Assembly: GCF_963678635.1 (NCBI RefSeq)
Contig: NC_087069.1
Coordinates: 21,302,660 to 21,366,659, forward strand
DNA length: 64,000 nt
Origin: Symsagittifera roscoffensis
Lineage: Eukaryota; Xenacoelomorpha; Acoela; Convolutidae
Direction: 5' to 3'
Part shown: piece after piece, positions 44,416 to 55,720 of the stretch
Numbering within the stretch: position 1 is the first letter of the stretch
Layout: every line of letters begins with the position of its first letter
Notes under the pieces: generated by a model
The model's database searches: none
Seen by the model: only the letters and a program-made list of their open reading frames with translations
What the model was told of the DNA's origin: nothing
Program-made: the position numbers and the translations under genes

Positions 44416-45067
44416 TTTTTAAAACGGATTAAATCTTTCAACTCCCGCAACTTTACGAAAATGACCACAGGTGAAATATCTCCTAAATTTGAGCTCAGCA
44501 CAACAATACGTGTCGAATGATAAACAAAACTCCGTCAAAAATTGCTAGTTTAAAAGTCGAATTTTGTCCGGAGAAGAAATTCATCCGAGCACAAACATTC
44601 CGTCACTTTCTTCGAAACTCGGAACAATAAAACGTGTTATACGTTCTCTATGGTCGGCTCAAACTCGACGCCTTTTATTGCTGTAGTTGACAAAACTTGC
44701 TCAAGACTCCACGTAAATTAGCTCTAAGGTGAAATATTTTGGCAGAAATTTCAAAATATTGCTGTTATATAGCCGTATTTTGCCTTCCTTTAAACAAAGA
44801 AATGAAAACAACATAAAAAATTAAAAGACAAACCGCGAATAATCAAAATCAAGCGAGAACAAAATTTCGGACTCATTTTGGAAAAAAAAACATCACGACC
44901 TATACACCTAGATAAGCGTCTAGACTACATTCATCGACTCTTAAAAGTCTGTCAAACAGTCTTATTTTGTTTGACCACCAAATATCATACGATGAACACA
45001 ATATTATTAAAAAAACGAATGTCAAGTATACCTGAAAAGTACTCTAAAACTGCTTAATCAGAAAAAC
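44416..45067. repeat. 2.2 kb repeat, copy 3 (truncated)
   Basis: The first 650 bp of the repeat. Stops at GCTTAATCAGAAAAACT, where the junction to unit 2 begins. Confidence 0.92.
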
Positions 45068-45178
45068 TCCCAGCCTAACCAGCGCACGAAATAGTGATAC
45101 TATATTAAGAGCTCAACCAACAACCAAAACCTAGAGAAGGAAAACAAACTAACAAAGAATTCATTTTTCCTTTTTCAG

Positions 45179-45278
45179 CAAACACGTCGTATAAAAACAA
45201 TTCGGAAAGAAGAAACTTATGGTCAAAGGCGCATGCTTTGATGCTACCGACTGTTTTGACTTCATTGACATTTTAAAG
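45179..45278 (+). pseudogene. Exon-like fragment, unit 2 copy
   Basis: Same as 35221-35324: acceptor CCTTTTTCAG, then a stretch encoding GACFDATDCFDFIDILK. The 5' part is out of frame relative to unit 1. Confidence 0.3.
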
Positions 45279-45374
45279 GTAGTCATAATCGTTTTCCAAA
45301 GAAAATGGATTAACGAACATATAGATATCGGCAATTCAAATAACATGGATTAATGAAGTAATAAGAATTGGATT

Positions 45375-45832
45375 TTTTAGGAGCCCCCGGTCCTACTCAA
45401 TGCGGGGAGGGGGATTTCATCAATTTCATCGTAGCCGTTCCCACCAGGAGGAGGTGGATGACACTGGGATCCCTTAAATTTATGACCAAAATGGGATTCA
45501 ATTGCACGACACTCATATTGACAGACGGTTGTCTTGTCCCAATCGGCCACGGCCGCTTTAGAAATTGGTAATAGTGTGCATCTTGATAAACCTCGAAAAA
45601 CTTCACTGGTTCTAAATCAATTGCATTTGCTCAGGAACTTAATATGCCCTATAGAAGATCGGCATCTCCAAATTAAAAACAAGGCCAAAAAGAGTCAACT
45701 AAATAAAGTATTCATCTAAACTGTATTAGATACAACGACAGCAACTGAAGATTGAAACTGCGTTAATTATAAAGCACCCATTTATTTGATAAATTCGACA
45801 GACGAAAATAAAACTACTCAAATTGAAAATAT
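45375..45832. other. Unit-2-specific insert and 3' flank of B-box gene 4
   Basis: 45375-45535 has no counterpart in unit 1 and is GC-richer (GGAGCCCCCGGTCC, GGGGAGGGGG); origin unknown. From about 45540 unit 1 homology resumes. AATAAA (minus) at 45786-45781 is the likely poly(A) signal. Confidence 0.6.
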
Positions 45833-47536
45833 TTAAATGCGCCTTCCAGGCAAAGGCGGATTAATCAATATTCCGTCAAGTGGTCTATCAATCAGAAACA
45901 AACTGTTTGATTCAATGAGTTCGTCAATAATCGGTTTCAAAACAAAATTATGACCGTCTAGACGAAAACTGGGAACACTCCAATCAACTCTTGTCAATAA
46001 ATTCCACGCTTCCCTGACACGATTTTTGTTGGAATCGTTTCGAACATACACTGAAGACGCTTTTGACTGAATCGACCAAGTGATCATGATTTGACGACTA
46101 GGAAATACGTTTATGGAAGAAATACAGTCAATTACCTCAGAATGAGCATGTTTTAATCGAATAAAAGCATCTGCATCTGGTCCTTTGGATATAATTGTCT
46201 GCCTATCTTGGTCATAGTAACAAATTAAATTTGAATCAGTCACCGATTTGTTCTGCGGTTTTTTTGTACAATTATAATCCTTCGAAATAACTTGCAGAAA
46301 CTTACCATTCATTTGCCAGATTCGCTTGCAAATAGGATCCCAACCAAGCCACTCAACTTGATTGTTTCTCAGATTTAAAATGTATGGTCCCAGAGTATCA
46401 AATTTACCCAAAAAAAAATCCAGATATCGCAATTCGGTGTCACTTAAAGCAATATAAATAGCTCTTTTGCTGCCAAACTTAGTGAAAACAATAATTAGGC
46501 TATCGTTAATAAGAAATATATTATCGATTGTCACGAGTCCGACATTCGCTGAAATAATGAACTGTGTACTATTCTTGCCACTGAAATCAACTCTGCGAAC
46601 TTTTACTATTTCGCCGTTCTGCTCAATTTCGAAGCAATAATCGTAGTAGACTCCGACATAAAACTTTTTTGATACTACATTTGAAAAATTTGAACCAAGG
46701 TTAGCTTGATTAGACTCCCGTTTGTTTTTAAATTGCTCGGCATTAGCGCATGGCAAATCTACTAAACTCTTTATTTCATTGATTAGATTCTGATATAGAT
46801 CTTGCAAGCTATCATGCGCTTTGAATTTGTTCTCAGTGATTTGAAAATCATTAACTATCTTATGTGTGATGGTCAGGGCATCAATTTTCGACTTGACTTC
46901 TGAAAAAGACGCAACCATGGCTCCATTTGACTGACTAAGCGAATTTCTTAAGTCAGCTTGAATCTTTCCGATGGTTATTACGTGTTCTTGTGTCCGACTT
47001 TCAGACTTTTGAAATTCATTCATTCGACTTCGAATTTCTTCAGTCATACTTTTTTTTACTTTGTCCAACAAGGTTTCGACTTTCTGAATAAGACCATCGG
47101 CATCAATTTTATGCGTGCTTACTACAACTGAAACATACTCGTTTTTCTTCAAAGCTTCCTTTTCTATTTTCTCACACTCTGAAAGCATTTCGAATATTTT
47201 TCCACGAACTTCAATTGCTTTTTCATTCAGAGACACGGAATCATGTTTGCGATGTTTTCCGAGACATTTTGCGCAGAACATTTCCTCACAAGTTGTGCAG
47301 TAATCTAAGCTGAGCTGTTTGTGTACAGTGCAAACAACTGGTTCCAAACTCCTATGATCGACTACTGCATGGCCTTTTCTAACATGGGTAATAATACAGA
47401 GCTCGCACAAGTATTGAACGGTTGTTTCAACAGTTTCCTTCTGAGCATGACATTGAGTGCACTTGTAGAACGCTTCTAAATCGCCTGAGATTTCACAGCT
47501 AGCACAAAGTCTATGTAGAGGATCAGCGGCAGCCAT
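45833..47536 (-). CDS. RING-less B-box (TRIM-like) protein 4, 567 aa
   Basis: Intact paralog of protein 3 with the same layout: zinc module with C11/C14/C26/C29/C44/C47, B-box 2 at C69-H98, helical middle, family-specific C-terminal domain and full tail. Differences are mostly scattered in the C-terminal domain (for example VEWLGWDPICKRIWQ versus VEWLCWDPIYKRICQ). It has two extra residues in QKVETLLDK and one fewer in the DADA segment. Both copies being open suggests recent duplication with selection. Acceptor TTTTTTTTCAG upstream of the ATG. Confidence 0.93.
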   Translation of the reverse strand: MAAADPLHRLCASCEISGDLEAFYKCTQCHAQKETVETTVQYLCELCIITHVRKGHAVVDHRSLEPVVCTVHKQLSLDYCTTCEEMFCAKCLGKHRKHDSVSLNEKAIEVRGKIFEMLSECEKIEKEALKKNEYVSVVVSTHKIDADGLIQKVETLLDKVKKSMTEEIRSRMNEFQKSESRTQEHVITIGKIQADLRNSLSQSNGAMVASFSEVKSKIDALTITHKIVNDFQITENKFKAHDSLQDLYQNLINEIKSLVDLPCANAEQFKNKRESNQANLGSNFSNVVSKKFYVGVYYDYCFEIEQNGEIVKVRRVDFSGKNSTQFIISANVGLVTIDNIFLINDSLIIVFTKFGSKRAIYIALSDTELRYLDFFLGKFDTLGPYILNLRNNQVEWLGWDPICKRIWQMNGKFLQVISKDYNCTKKPQNKSVTDSNLICYYDQDRQTIISKGPDADAFIRLKHAHSEVIDCISSINVFPSRQIMITWSIQSKASSVYVRNDSNKNRVREAWNLLTRVDWSVPSFRLDGHNFVLKPIIDELIESNSLFLIDRPLDGILINPPLPGRRI

Positions 47537-49114
47537 TTTAATATCATGGCCAGAAATTTGTCTGAAAAAAAAACGAAACCTTTTTTATAAGTTAAAATAG
47601 CTCTTCATTAACTCTTATCGCTCCTCTGAAGCACATTGCCAAAAACTTCATGATTTATCATGAATTTTTTGAAAACAAAGAAGTATATTATTCTGGAAAA
47701 ATGCATCGAAAATTTGGAAATATAGATCTAGATAAATAGAAAATTACGACTGAACAAGCTCAAACTTATTGGTTAATTTCGTACGCCTCTCTGTTGAACC
47801 TAATTTCTGTGGAAGAGCATACTTTGTAAGCAAACACGCATATATCGTACGATCCTCTCCATTGCGTGATGGAACAAAAGTCTAGAAACAATTTACCTGG
47901 TTCTTTTAGTTTATACCCCCCCCCCCAAATTGCTAAATAAATGATAAAGAAAACTTAATTGCAAACCAGAGGCCTAGCTTAAGCTGGAGGTACCTGTTTG
48001 ATTAATTTTGAATATCAAGCAAAAAATGATGCGTAATTTTCAATAGTTGGGCTTTTTTTTCAAAGTCCATAGCCGTTTCCTCACAAAATACAGGAATAGC
48101 CGCTTTAGCAGAAACGATCCCCATATTTTTTTCTTTCAACTGAAATCTTCGTTTGACTCATCTCAGAATTCGCAGCGTCATTTTAGAGAAAACGGACATT
48201 GTCCAGTAAACTGTTCAGAAGTCGCTGGGAATTGAAACTTCCCAAGACCAAAGAGAGTGCTATAAGGTAAAGAGAGGATGGAGCAATATGTAGGCAAACA
48301 GGAGAAGCGCTGATTCTTCTACTGGCACCCCTTTGGTAAAAATCTGCAGGGTTGTTTTTGACTAAAAGGAAAAAAAGAAAAGCGAAACTTTTTCTCAGCG
48401 TCACAAAAAAAAACAAATCCAATTCCATAATCTTTTTAAATTCATTTTAGGGAATACACAGTACATCTTCAAACAGGAATGAAACAATGTTGTTCAGGAG
48501 AAGCGACCGAAGCTTTACATCACTTCCAACAACTTACAAAGTAAGCATTCCAAGCTAGTAGACATAAAATGAAACAAAAGCACACAACAAAACATACAAA
48601 AAAACAACAAAAACACTTGTCGAAAATGATTAATTTGAGTAAAACAAGCTCAGCAATAAGCCAAGAAAATTTCAGTAGTTATCCGTTGAGCCTTTAAACA
48701 AAATTATTGTCATAAGACCTTGAGCTATAAAGTTCTGATATTCCAAAGCTTTACACCTCAACCCCCAATGGAAATGCAGAATTACGGCTAATTTTCAATA
48801 AAACGGTACGAAATTTGATCACTAAGCTAACAAAACATACGCCGAAACTAAGTAGCTTAAAAGGGAATTTATACAAACTATACAAATTGAACCATGTAGA
48901 TATAAACCATGTAGCTTTTGATAAAAAGGAAAATTGTACAAACTCAGGGGTTAGTGGATATACATATTACTGGAATAAATCAAAAACACTTTCAGTCATA
49001 TTTTTCAAAAAATATCTCCCTAGACGCTATATTGAGTTCAAGTTGACATATTTTGCACATAGCAAAGTATTAAACAGACCAAATTGCATGCCTCAATTCA
49101 ATTTGGAAAGATTT
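47537..49114. repeat. Spacer of unit 2
   Basis: Counterpart of 38389-39962, near identical, with C11 at 47916-47926. Only repeat DNA recognised. Confidence 0.88.
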
Positions 49115-51325
49115 TTTAAACGGATTAAATCTTTCAACTCCCGTAACTTTACGAAAATAACCACAGGTGAAATATCTCTTAAATTTGAGCTCAGCACACT
49201 AATACGTGTCGAATGATAAACAAAACTCCGTCAAAAATTGCTAGTTTAAAAGTCGAATTTTGTCCGGAGAAGAAATTCATCCGAGCACAAACATTCCGTC
49301 ACTTTCTTCGAAACTCGGAACAATAAAACGTGTTATACGTTCTCTATGGTCGGCTCAAACTCGACGCCTTTTATTGCTGTAGTTGACAAAACTTGCTCAA
49401 GAAAGCCATTTTCCACGTAAATTAGCTCTAAGGTGAAATATTTTGGCAGAAATTTCAAAATATTGCTGTTATATAGCCGTATTTTGCCTTCCTTTAAACA
49501 AAGAAATGAAAACAACATAAAAAATTAAAAGACAAACCGCGAATAATCAAAATCAAGCGAGAACAAAATTTCGGACTCATTTTGGAAAAAAAAAACATCA
49601 CGACCTATACACCTAGATAAGCGTCTAGACTACATTCATCTACTCTTAAAAGTCTGTCAAACAGTCTAATTTTGTTTGACCACCAAATATCATACGATGA
49701 ACACAATATTATTAAAAAAACGAATGTCAAGTATACCTGAAAAGTACTCTAAAACTGCTTAATCAGAAAAACTTAGACAGAGATGACCAGATATATTAAG
49801 TTTGCCAAAAACTATGTGATGATGATGGGATTTTTCCTGATTTGGGGCGTTTTGTATAAAACCAAAACTACTACCATTTTTTTAGGTCGAGCAAATTAAT
49901 TTTCCGAGATAGTTTTCTGTTTTTCTGCCATGAAAACGGCAAAAAAAGCCGTTATCGTTTTCAATTCAGAAAGTTTTGTTCAAAAAATCCTCCTCAAAAT
50001 TATTAAATTTTGGCACCGAAGGATTGAACTTTTTTGAATTGCGAGGTGGCCACAACTTCAAAAACATTCAAAATAAGGGTCATTTTTCATTTTAAAATTC
50101 TATCTTAGACTGTTCGTCAAACTACGAAAAAGGGTGAAATAAACTGAACAATTCACACCATGAATTTCAAACACTACAAATTTAGAAGAAATTCCAGACT
50201 GATCAAAAGAGTATGACATGACAAAATGATACAAACTGCCATAAATTTCATATTTTTCGAAGATACGTCCCATTCATCAACACACATGTAATACAACAAT
50301 TCTCATTCGACAAAATCAACAACGCGGAAGAGTTATTTCCAGAAAATCGGAGAATCGATCGTTTTTATATGTTTGTATTCAGTGAAAAATTTTAAACGAT
50401 ATGTAAATACAAAGCTCCACTCAATGCATTTTTATGATTACGAACAAAATGAAAAACCTGAATTTTTTTTTGAAAATTGTTTAACATTTTTGTTGAAATA
50501 TCAAAACTCAATTTTACTATAAGAAAATCAGACTTTGTAGTTCTTATTATAGTTAGTTCGACCTTGTTCTGACTGACCTCTGTCGCCCAAGTTTGTGACA
50601 AAAAAGTCATCATCGCCCCTTCCCCACGTCGATACCGCTTCCTGTCCAACCCAAGAACCAAGGATCTTTTACTTGGTATTCTTTAACTAAAATCATTTTT
50701 GCCGACAACCCTTGCATCTTCCAGCAGGGTCTTCAGTGCCTGCAAAGTTTAATTTTTGGTCACTTTATGAAAAATTAGCACCATTTTAGCGCTTCCTTTT
50801 TAAAAAAACCGCCGTCGAGCAAAATCTTAGATCCGCTCGCGACATAACATTGAGTTCTCAAGGAACAATGATTAAACTGTAGTACGCATCTACTACGGCT
50901 ACCATGCTTTGTATACACCACGTGACGAGAGATTTTAAACAGCACTCGCTGTGATTTAACACAGAGACGAAGCTTCGTTTCACAAACACTAGCGAAAACA
51001 CGACAAAAGCAGCTCTATAGAGTGCAATAAGTAAAGTTAGAAACAAGCCTCGAATTAATCAAATTCGTCTAGGTCTCGAATTCGAATATGCGACCTAGAC
51101 ATTATGAGTCTCTCAGCCACGAAAAATTAATAGGTATCAAACACCAGCCACAAATAAAGCAGAGAACAGATGCTATGCAATTTCCAATGCTACAGTGAAA
51201 TTTCCAAATAAGTGAACACATTAATGAACACTTTTATTTGCGAGTTAGCTTAGAAAAAATTTCGCAATAATACACTACGCTGATCGGTAGTGTAATTAAG
51301 ATTTCATGTTAAAGCACTTCGAGAT
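49115..51325. repeat. 2.2 kb repeat, single copy of unit 2
   Basis: Copy-1-like at its left end (CCCGTAACTTTACG, AAGAAAGCCATTTTCC) and copy-2-like further right (GAATTGCGAGGTGGCCACAA, AGAAGAAATTCCAGACTGAT). SINE at 50949-51290. Confidence 0.92.
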
Positions 51326-51840
51326 ATAATTAACAAAATTTACGCAGTCCTCTATAAACACATTTGAAGAATTTTCACTAATAGGTCTGTTTTGATGTTA
51401 TAATTCTTGCAAGTTAATTCTAATAGGCGCGGTATGAAAACAAAACACGGAATCTTAAATCAATAGAGGATTCGGACGATTAACATGTTAAAAATAATCA
51501 AACAACAATTGGGAAAAAAGTCCAATAAATTACGTCAATTTTACGAATTTATAAAAAAAAAGAGAATAAAGTTGCAAACTTATGATTGACAGCTTTCTGA
51601 TAAGTAAACCGCAACATAATTACTTAATCCAAAATAATTGTTTTGTTTGACCGAGAAATTACGAAAGTAAAAGCTGAGAAAACTGCAAGAGAAATAGGTT
51701 CAAAAAGTTCACCAACATTGGCCCACAGTCTAGACCTTTTGTCAAATCAAAAAATTTTCATGTGACAATTTGTATCAAGTCTTTAAAAATCAATAAGAAT
51801 GAACAATACAAAAAATCAGATACAATGAAAAATCCCCACA
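51326..51840. other. Intergenic DNA
   Basis: Nothing recognised beyond AT-rich sequence. Confidence 0.4.
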
Positions 51841-51849
51841 ATTTAGTTA

Positions 51850-52640
51850 CAGAGGCGAAGCTGCACCACGCAAGCATTAGCCAGAACACGACAAAAATCA
51901 GCTTTATGAGTGAAATAAAAAAGATAGAAATGTCTCGAATTAAAAAAAAACTTTGCTACATATGGGCTTCGAAGCTGCTATCACGAGAATTGGAGTCTCA
52001 CTCCGTGCCCTCTCGGCCACAAACGCTTAGCAACCGGCAAACTCCGGTCACAATTAAAGCAGCTACATATGCTAACAAAGTGCTAATGCGATGCAGCAAA
52101 AGCGGCACCAAATACAAAAAGACGCAATTTTGCAAGAAATAGTTTGAAGTAATAACAAACTGAAGTCATCCACACTAATTTTGCAAGTAATATATTGGAA
52201 AGTATGCAGCCACATTATATATAAATTATGCATTTCAAAAAATTGCGAGATACACTGAGTTTAAAAATTTCTGACACCGAGTTTTTATGAAAGTTCCATA
52301 GCTCCATTCAATGCTATTTTATGAATAATAGGACCACAAATTAATATTTTTTTTGAAAATTTAATAAATCTTTCAAGCAATTGTCGGTTCATAAAACTTT
52401 GACACAGAGGCGACGCTGCACTACGAAAGCACAAGCGAGAAAACGGTAGAAGTATCTCTAAAAGGGTACCAAAACGACAAAATAAAAGAAAACAAAACTA
52501 ACAAAAATTCGGGTGTGCCGTAAACGAACCCCCGGCCTCGAGATTAATAGTCCTAGATTAACGCTAATGCAGCAAAAATGAACCAGATAAAACTCTAATG
52601 CCTCAAATGAGCTCTTTTATTTACGAATTAGGTTAGAAAA
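51850..52640 (-). repeat. Two decayed SINE copies
   Basis: 51853 (GAGGCGAAGCTGCACCACGC) and 52402 (ACAGAGGCGACGCTGCACTA) carry the family end, followed by the CTCGAATTAAA and tRNA-like parts in decayed form. Confidence 0.6.
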
Positions 52641-53530
52641 ATCGTAACATAACACTTCGCCTCACTTCTGTAGAGAAAAAGAAATAAGTGCTGGACATAC
52701 ATTGAGCATTGAATTCTAATATAGTAATAAGAACAGACAGTTGCCGCACCATTAGCTGGAAAATCCGATTCCAGTAACCACTGTATTTGAAATGTTTTGA
52801 TACCAGTAAAAACCGATCCCAGTAAAAGATTTACCGACCCCAACAAAAAACTTCATAATTATTTGTAAAGTACAACAAAAATCCGCGAATATCACACATT
52901 GCTGAAACGATGAAAGGTAACTTTGACCAATATGAGTTTAAAAAGCAAAAAACTTGAAAACACCGAGAACATTTTTTGTTGAATCCGAATCACAACCTGG
53001 CTTCAATATGAAACCACTATTGAAACCCTACGAACTCTTTGAGATCGCGCAAAAAAAAATTTCGTTCCACTTTTTCGTTCCGCCTCAGGTTGTTCGAGTT
53101 TTCAGAACGAACACTTTTAAATCATTGAGACGAAACCGTCGTCCAGTAGTAACTAAGCCAACCCAAAAAATAGGCACGCAAGAAAAAGCCGAAGAAAACT
53201 TGAAAGCAGTGAGCTATCAGGAGTAATAACAAAATATACTGACCGTTCTTTAACCAAGGACCGGTGCCGACAAATGATCTTTTTTTAACAAATAACTTCT
53301 GAGTTAGCTTTCAAAAAGTGGTTTTCGAAATTACTTAAAAAATTAGGCTTATTTGTTTTACGCCTGAATACACACTCAATAACAGCAAATTATGGCTCGC
53401 TAATTGGTACACATGCTAATCGCTACCCCTTCACGCAAAACATAGCCAACTGACATTTGGACAAGAAAAAAAGCAAGGAAACCGAAAAAAAAAATGACTT
53501 GAAAAAATTTCGAATTCGAAAAATACTAGC
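52641..53530. other. Intergenic DNA
   Basis: A 90-codon plus frame at 52954-53226 has no recognisable motif or splice support. Otherwise AT-rich. Confidence 0.4.
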
Positions 53531-53539
53531 GTGTAACCT

Positions 53540-55720
53540 CGGGTGCTTCGAATTTTTAATAACTCATAAAAACCGCATATACTGAAAAAGGATCTGTATT
53601 TTTTGAGTATGCTCTGCCAGCAACCAATTACAGGGTTGGTAATTTCAAACTATGTTTAGTATTTTTTATTCAAATATTTATAAATCAAATTTTGAAAAAC
53701 CATAAAAAAATTTTCAAATCTAAGTTCATTAAAAACACTTTAAAAGACAAAATAAAACGTCACATCTCGGACACTAAAAGCAATTAAGCTGTCGCATTTG
53801 GACGCAAGATTTACCACTCCTGAAAGTTTTTTCACACCATCCAAATACAGCGTTGGGAATTTCAAATATTGAGAAACTTCAAGCTTAAGTTTTTTTAAAT
53901 TATTTTTTTAAAGAAAAACCATAGAAAACGTCATATCTTAACATAGAAAACTAGAACGATTTGCAGTCATATTAAGAGACAAGATTTGCAACCCCTAGGA
54001 GTACTCTCACAGCACCCAACTACAGGGTTGGGAATTTCAAAGTTTGAAAAAATAATAATATAGGTTTTCTGATTAACTTAAAATCTCAAAACACGTCATA
54101 TCTCGAAAACTACAAAATCAAGCATTCAAATTAAAGTCAAAATTCGCCATACTTAAGAGTATTCTGACAGCACCCAAATACAGCGTTGGGAATTAAAAAT
54201 GTTGAAAAAAAATTAGGTTTTCTGAAAAACTTTTTTCATCTCAATCAACGTCATATCTCGAAAATTACAAGGATTGAAGCAGTCATATTGGTAGTCAAGA
54301 TTCCGAGCCCTGAGAGTACTCTGACGGCCACCAACTACAGGATTAGGAATTTCAAACCTTGAAGAATTAAAAAAAAAACTTAACTTAACTTTTCTAAAAA
54401 AATATTTGAAAAAAGTCACAAAAAAATGTCATATCTGCGTAACTACGGAAGAATTGACCAGTCATACTTGGAGACAAGATTCTAAACCTCTGAGATTAAT
54501 CCGAAAGCCCCCAACTACAAGGTTGGTGACTTCACATTTTGAAAAAAAAATTAACTTTCAGTTTTCTGAAATTTTTTTTGAAAAAAAAAAAAAAAAAAAC
54601 ACAAACAACGTCACATTTCGAGAACTACAAAGATTTGAGCAACCATTATTGAATGCGAAAATCAAAATTCCTGTGAAAATTCTGACAGAGCCTCACTATA
54701 GAGATAAACTTCAAATTTTGTGAAAACTTCTATATTTAAGTTCTTCGAACAATTTAGAGAAAAAAGACCTATAGAGATAACAAACGTCACACCGCGGAAA
54801 CTAAAAGTATTTGAGCAAACATATTGGACGCAAGATTTGCAACTTGAAACTCCCGAGAAAACTCTTACAGTACCCAACTACAAGGTTGAGAATTTCAAGT
54901 CTTTTGATTTTTTAAAAACTAAATTTCCTGAAAAATTAAAAAAGAAATCACAAAACACGTTATATCTCGAAAATTACGAAGATTTGAGCACTTATATATG
55001 AACGCTAGACTCGCAACCCCTGAGAGTACTCTTACAGTTCCCAACTACAGGGTTAAGAATTTCAAATTTTAAATCAAAAATCAAGTTTATACCTTCTGAA
55101 AATTTTATGAAAAAGTCACAAAATACGTCATATCTCGAAAATTACGATGATTTGAGCAGCCACATTTGGTGGTCAAATTCGCAACTCCGGGAAGTAACCT
55201 ACGACACCCAGCTACAGAGTTAGGAATTTCAAATTTTTAAAATGAAATTAAAATTCAAGTTTTCTGAAAACTTTGGAAAAATCACAAAAAACGTCATATC
55301 TGGAAAACTACAAAAATTTGAGCAGTCGTAAACGGAGGCAAGAATCGCAACTCCTGAGAGCACTCTGATACTCTGATAGCCCCCAACTACAGGGTTGGAA
55401 AAATTAAATTTTGAAAAAAAAAACGTTTTTAAGTTTTCTGAAATTTAAAAAATCACAAAAAACGTCATATCTCAAAAATTACAAGGATTTGAGCAGTCAT
55501 ATTTGGAGACAAGATTCGCAATCTTCGAGAGTACACTAAACAGCACCCAACTACAGGATTGGAAAATTCAAGTTTTGTAAAACATTTGGAAACTTGTTTT
55601 CGGAAAGTTTTTGAAAAAATCACAAAAAAAGTATCTCGTACACTAAAAGGATTTGGGCAGTCATAATTGGAGGCCAAATGCGCAACTCCTTGGGGAATCC
55701 TGGCAGCATCCCACTATTGG
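53540..55720. repeat. Degenerate satellite array, about 170 bp monomers
   Basis: The phrases CAACTACAGGGTTGGGAATT, CACAAAAAACGTCATATCTC, AAAATTACAAGGATTTGAGC and TTCGCAACCCCTGAGAGTAC recur about 13 times. Spacings between successive ACAGGGTTGG sites are mostly 160-180 bp (one near 220). Monomers differ by 15-30 percent by eye. The short open frames here are accidents of the repeat. Confidence 0.88.

Larger units (their letters stand above)
35141..45067. repeat. Tandem duplication unit 1 (about 9.9 kb)
   Basis: Starts ACTATATTAAGAGCTCAA and contains B-box gene 3, a 1.5 kb spacer and 2.3 copies of a 2.2 kb repeat. Matches unit 2 (45099-51325) except for a unit-1-specific stretch at about 35400-36385. 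Confidence 0.92.
45099..51325. repeat. Tandem duplication unit 2 (about 6.2 kb)
   Basis: Second unit, holding B-box gene 4, the spacer and a single 2.2 kb repeat (49115-51325). The unit-1 stretch 35400-36385 is replaced by 45375-45535. Confidence 0.92.

Noticed and set aside
52954-53226. 90-codon plus-strand frame as a small gene
   Set aside because: No domain, no splice context, no paralog in the window and a poly-A-rich content; not supportable.
54406-55001. Plus-strand frames of about 100 codons in the satellite region
   Set aside because: They arise from the repeating 170 bp monomer and do not persist from monomer to monomer.
53540-55720. CRISPR-like repeat array
   Set aside because: Repeats are long, diverged and without unique spacers. 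The genome is eukaryotic; a satellite is the right reading.
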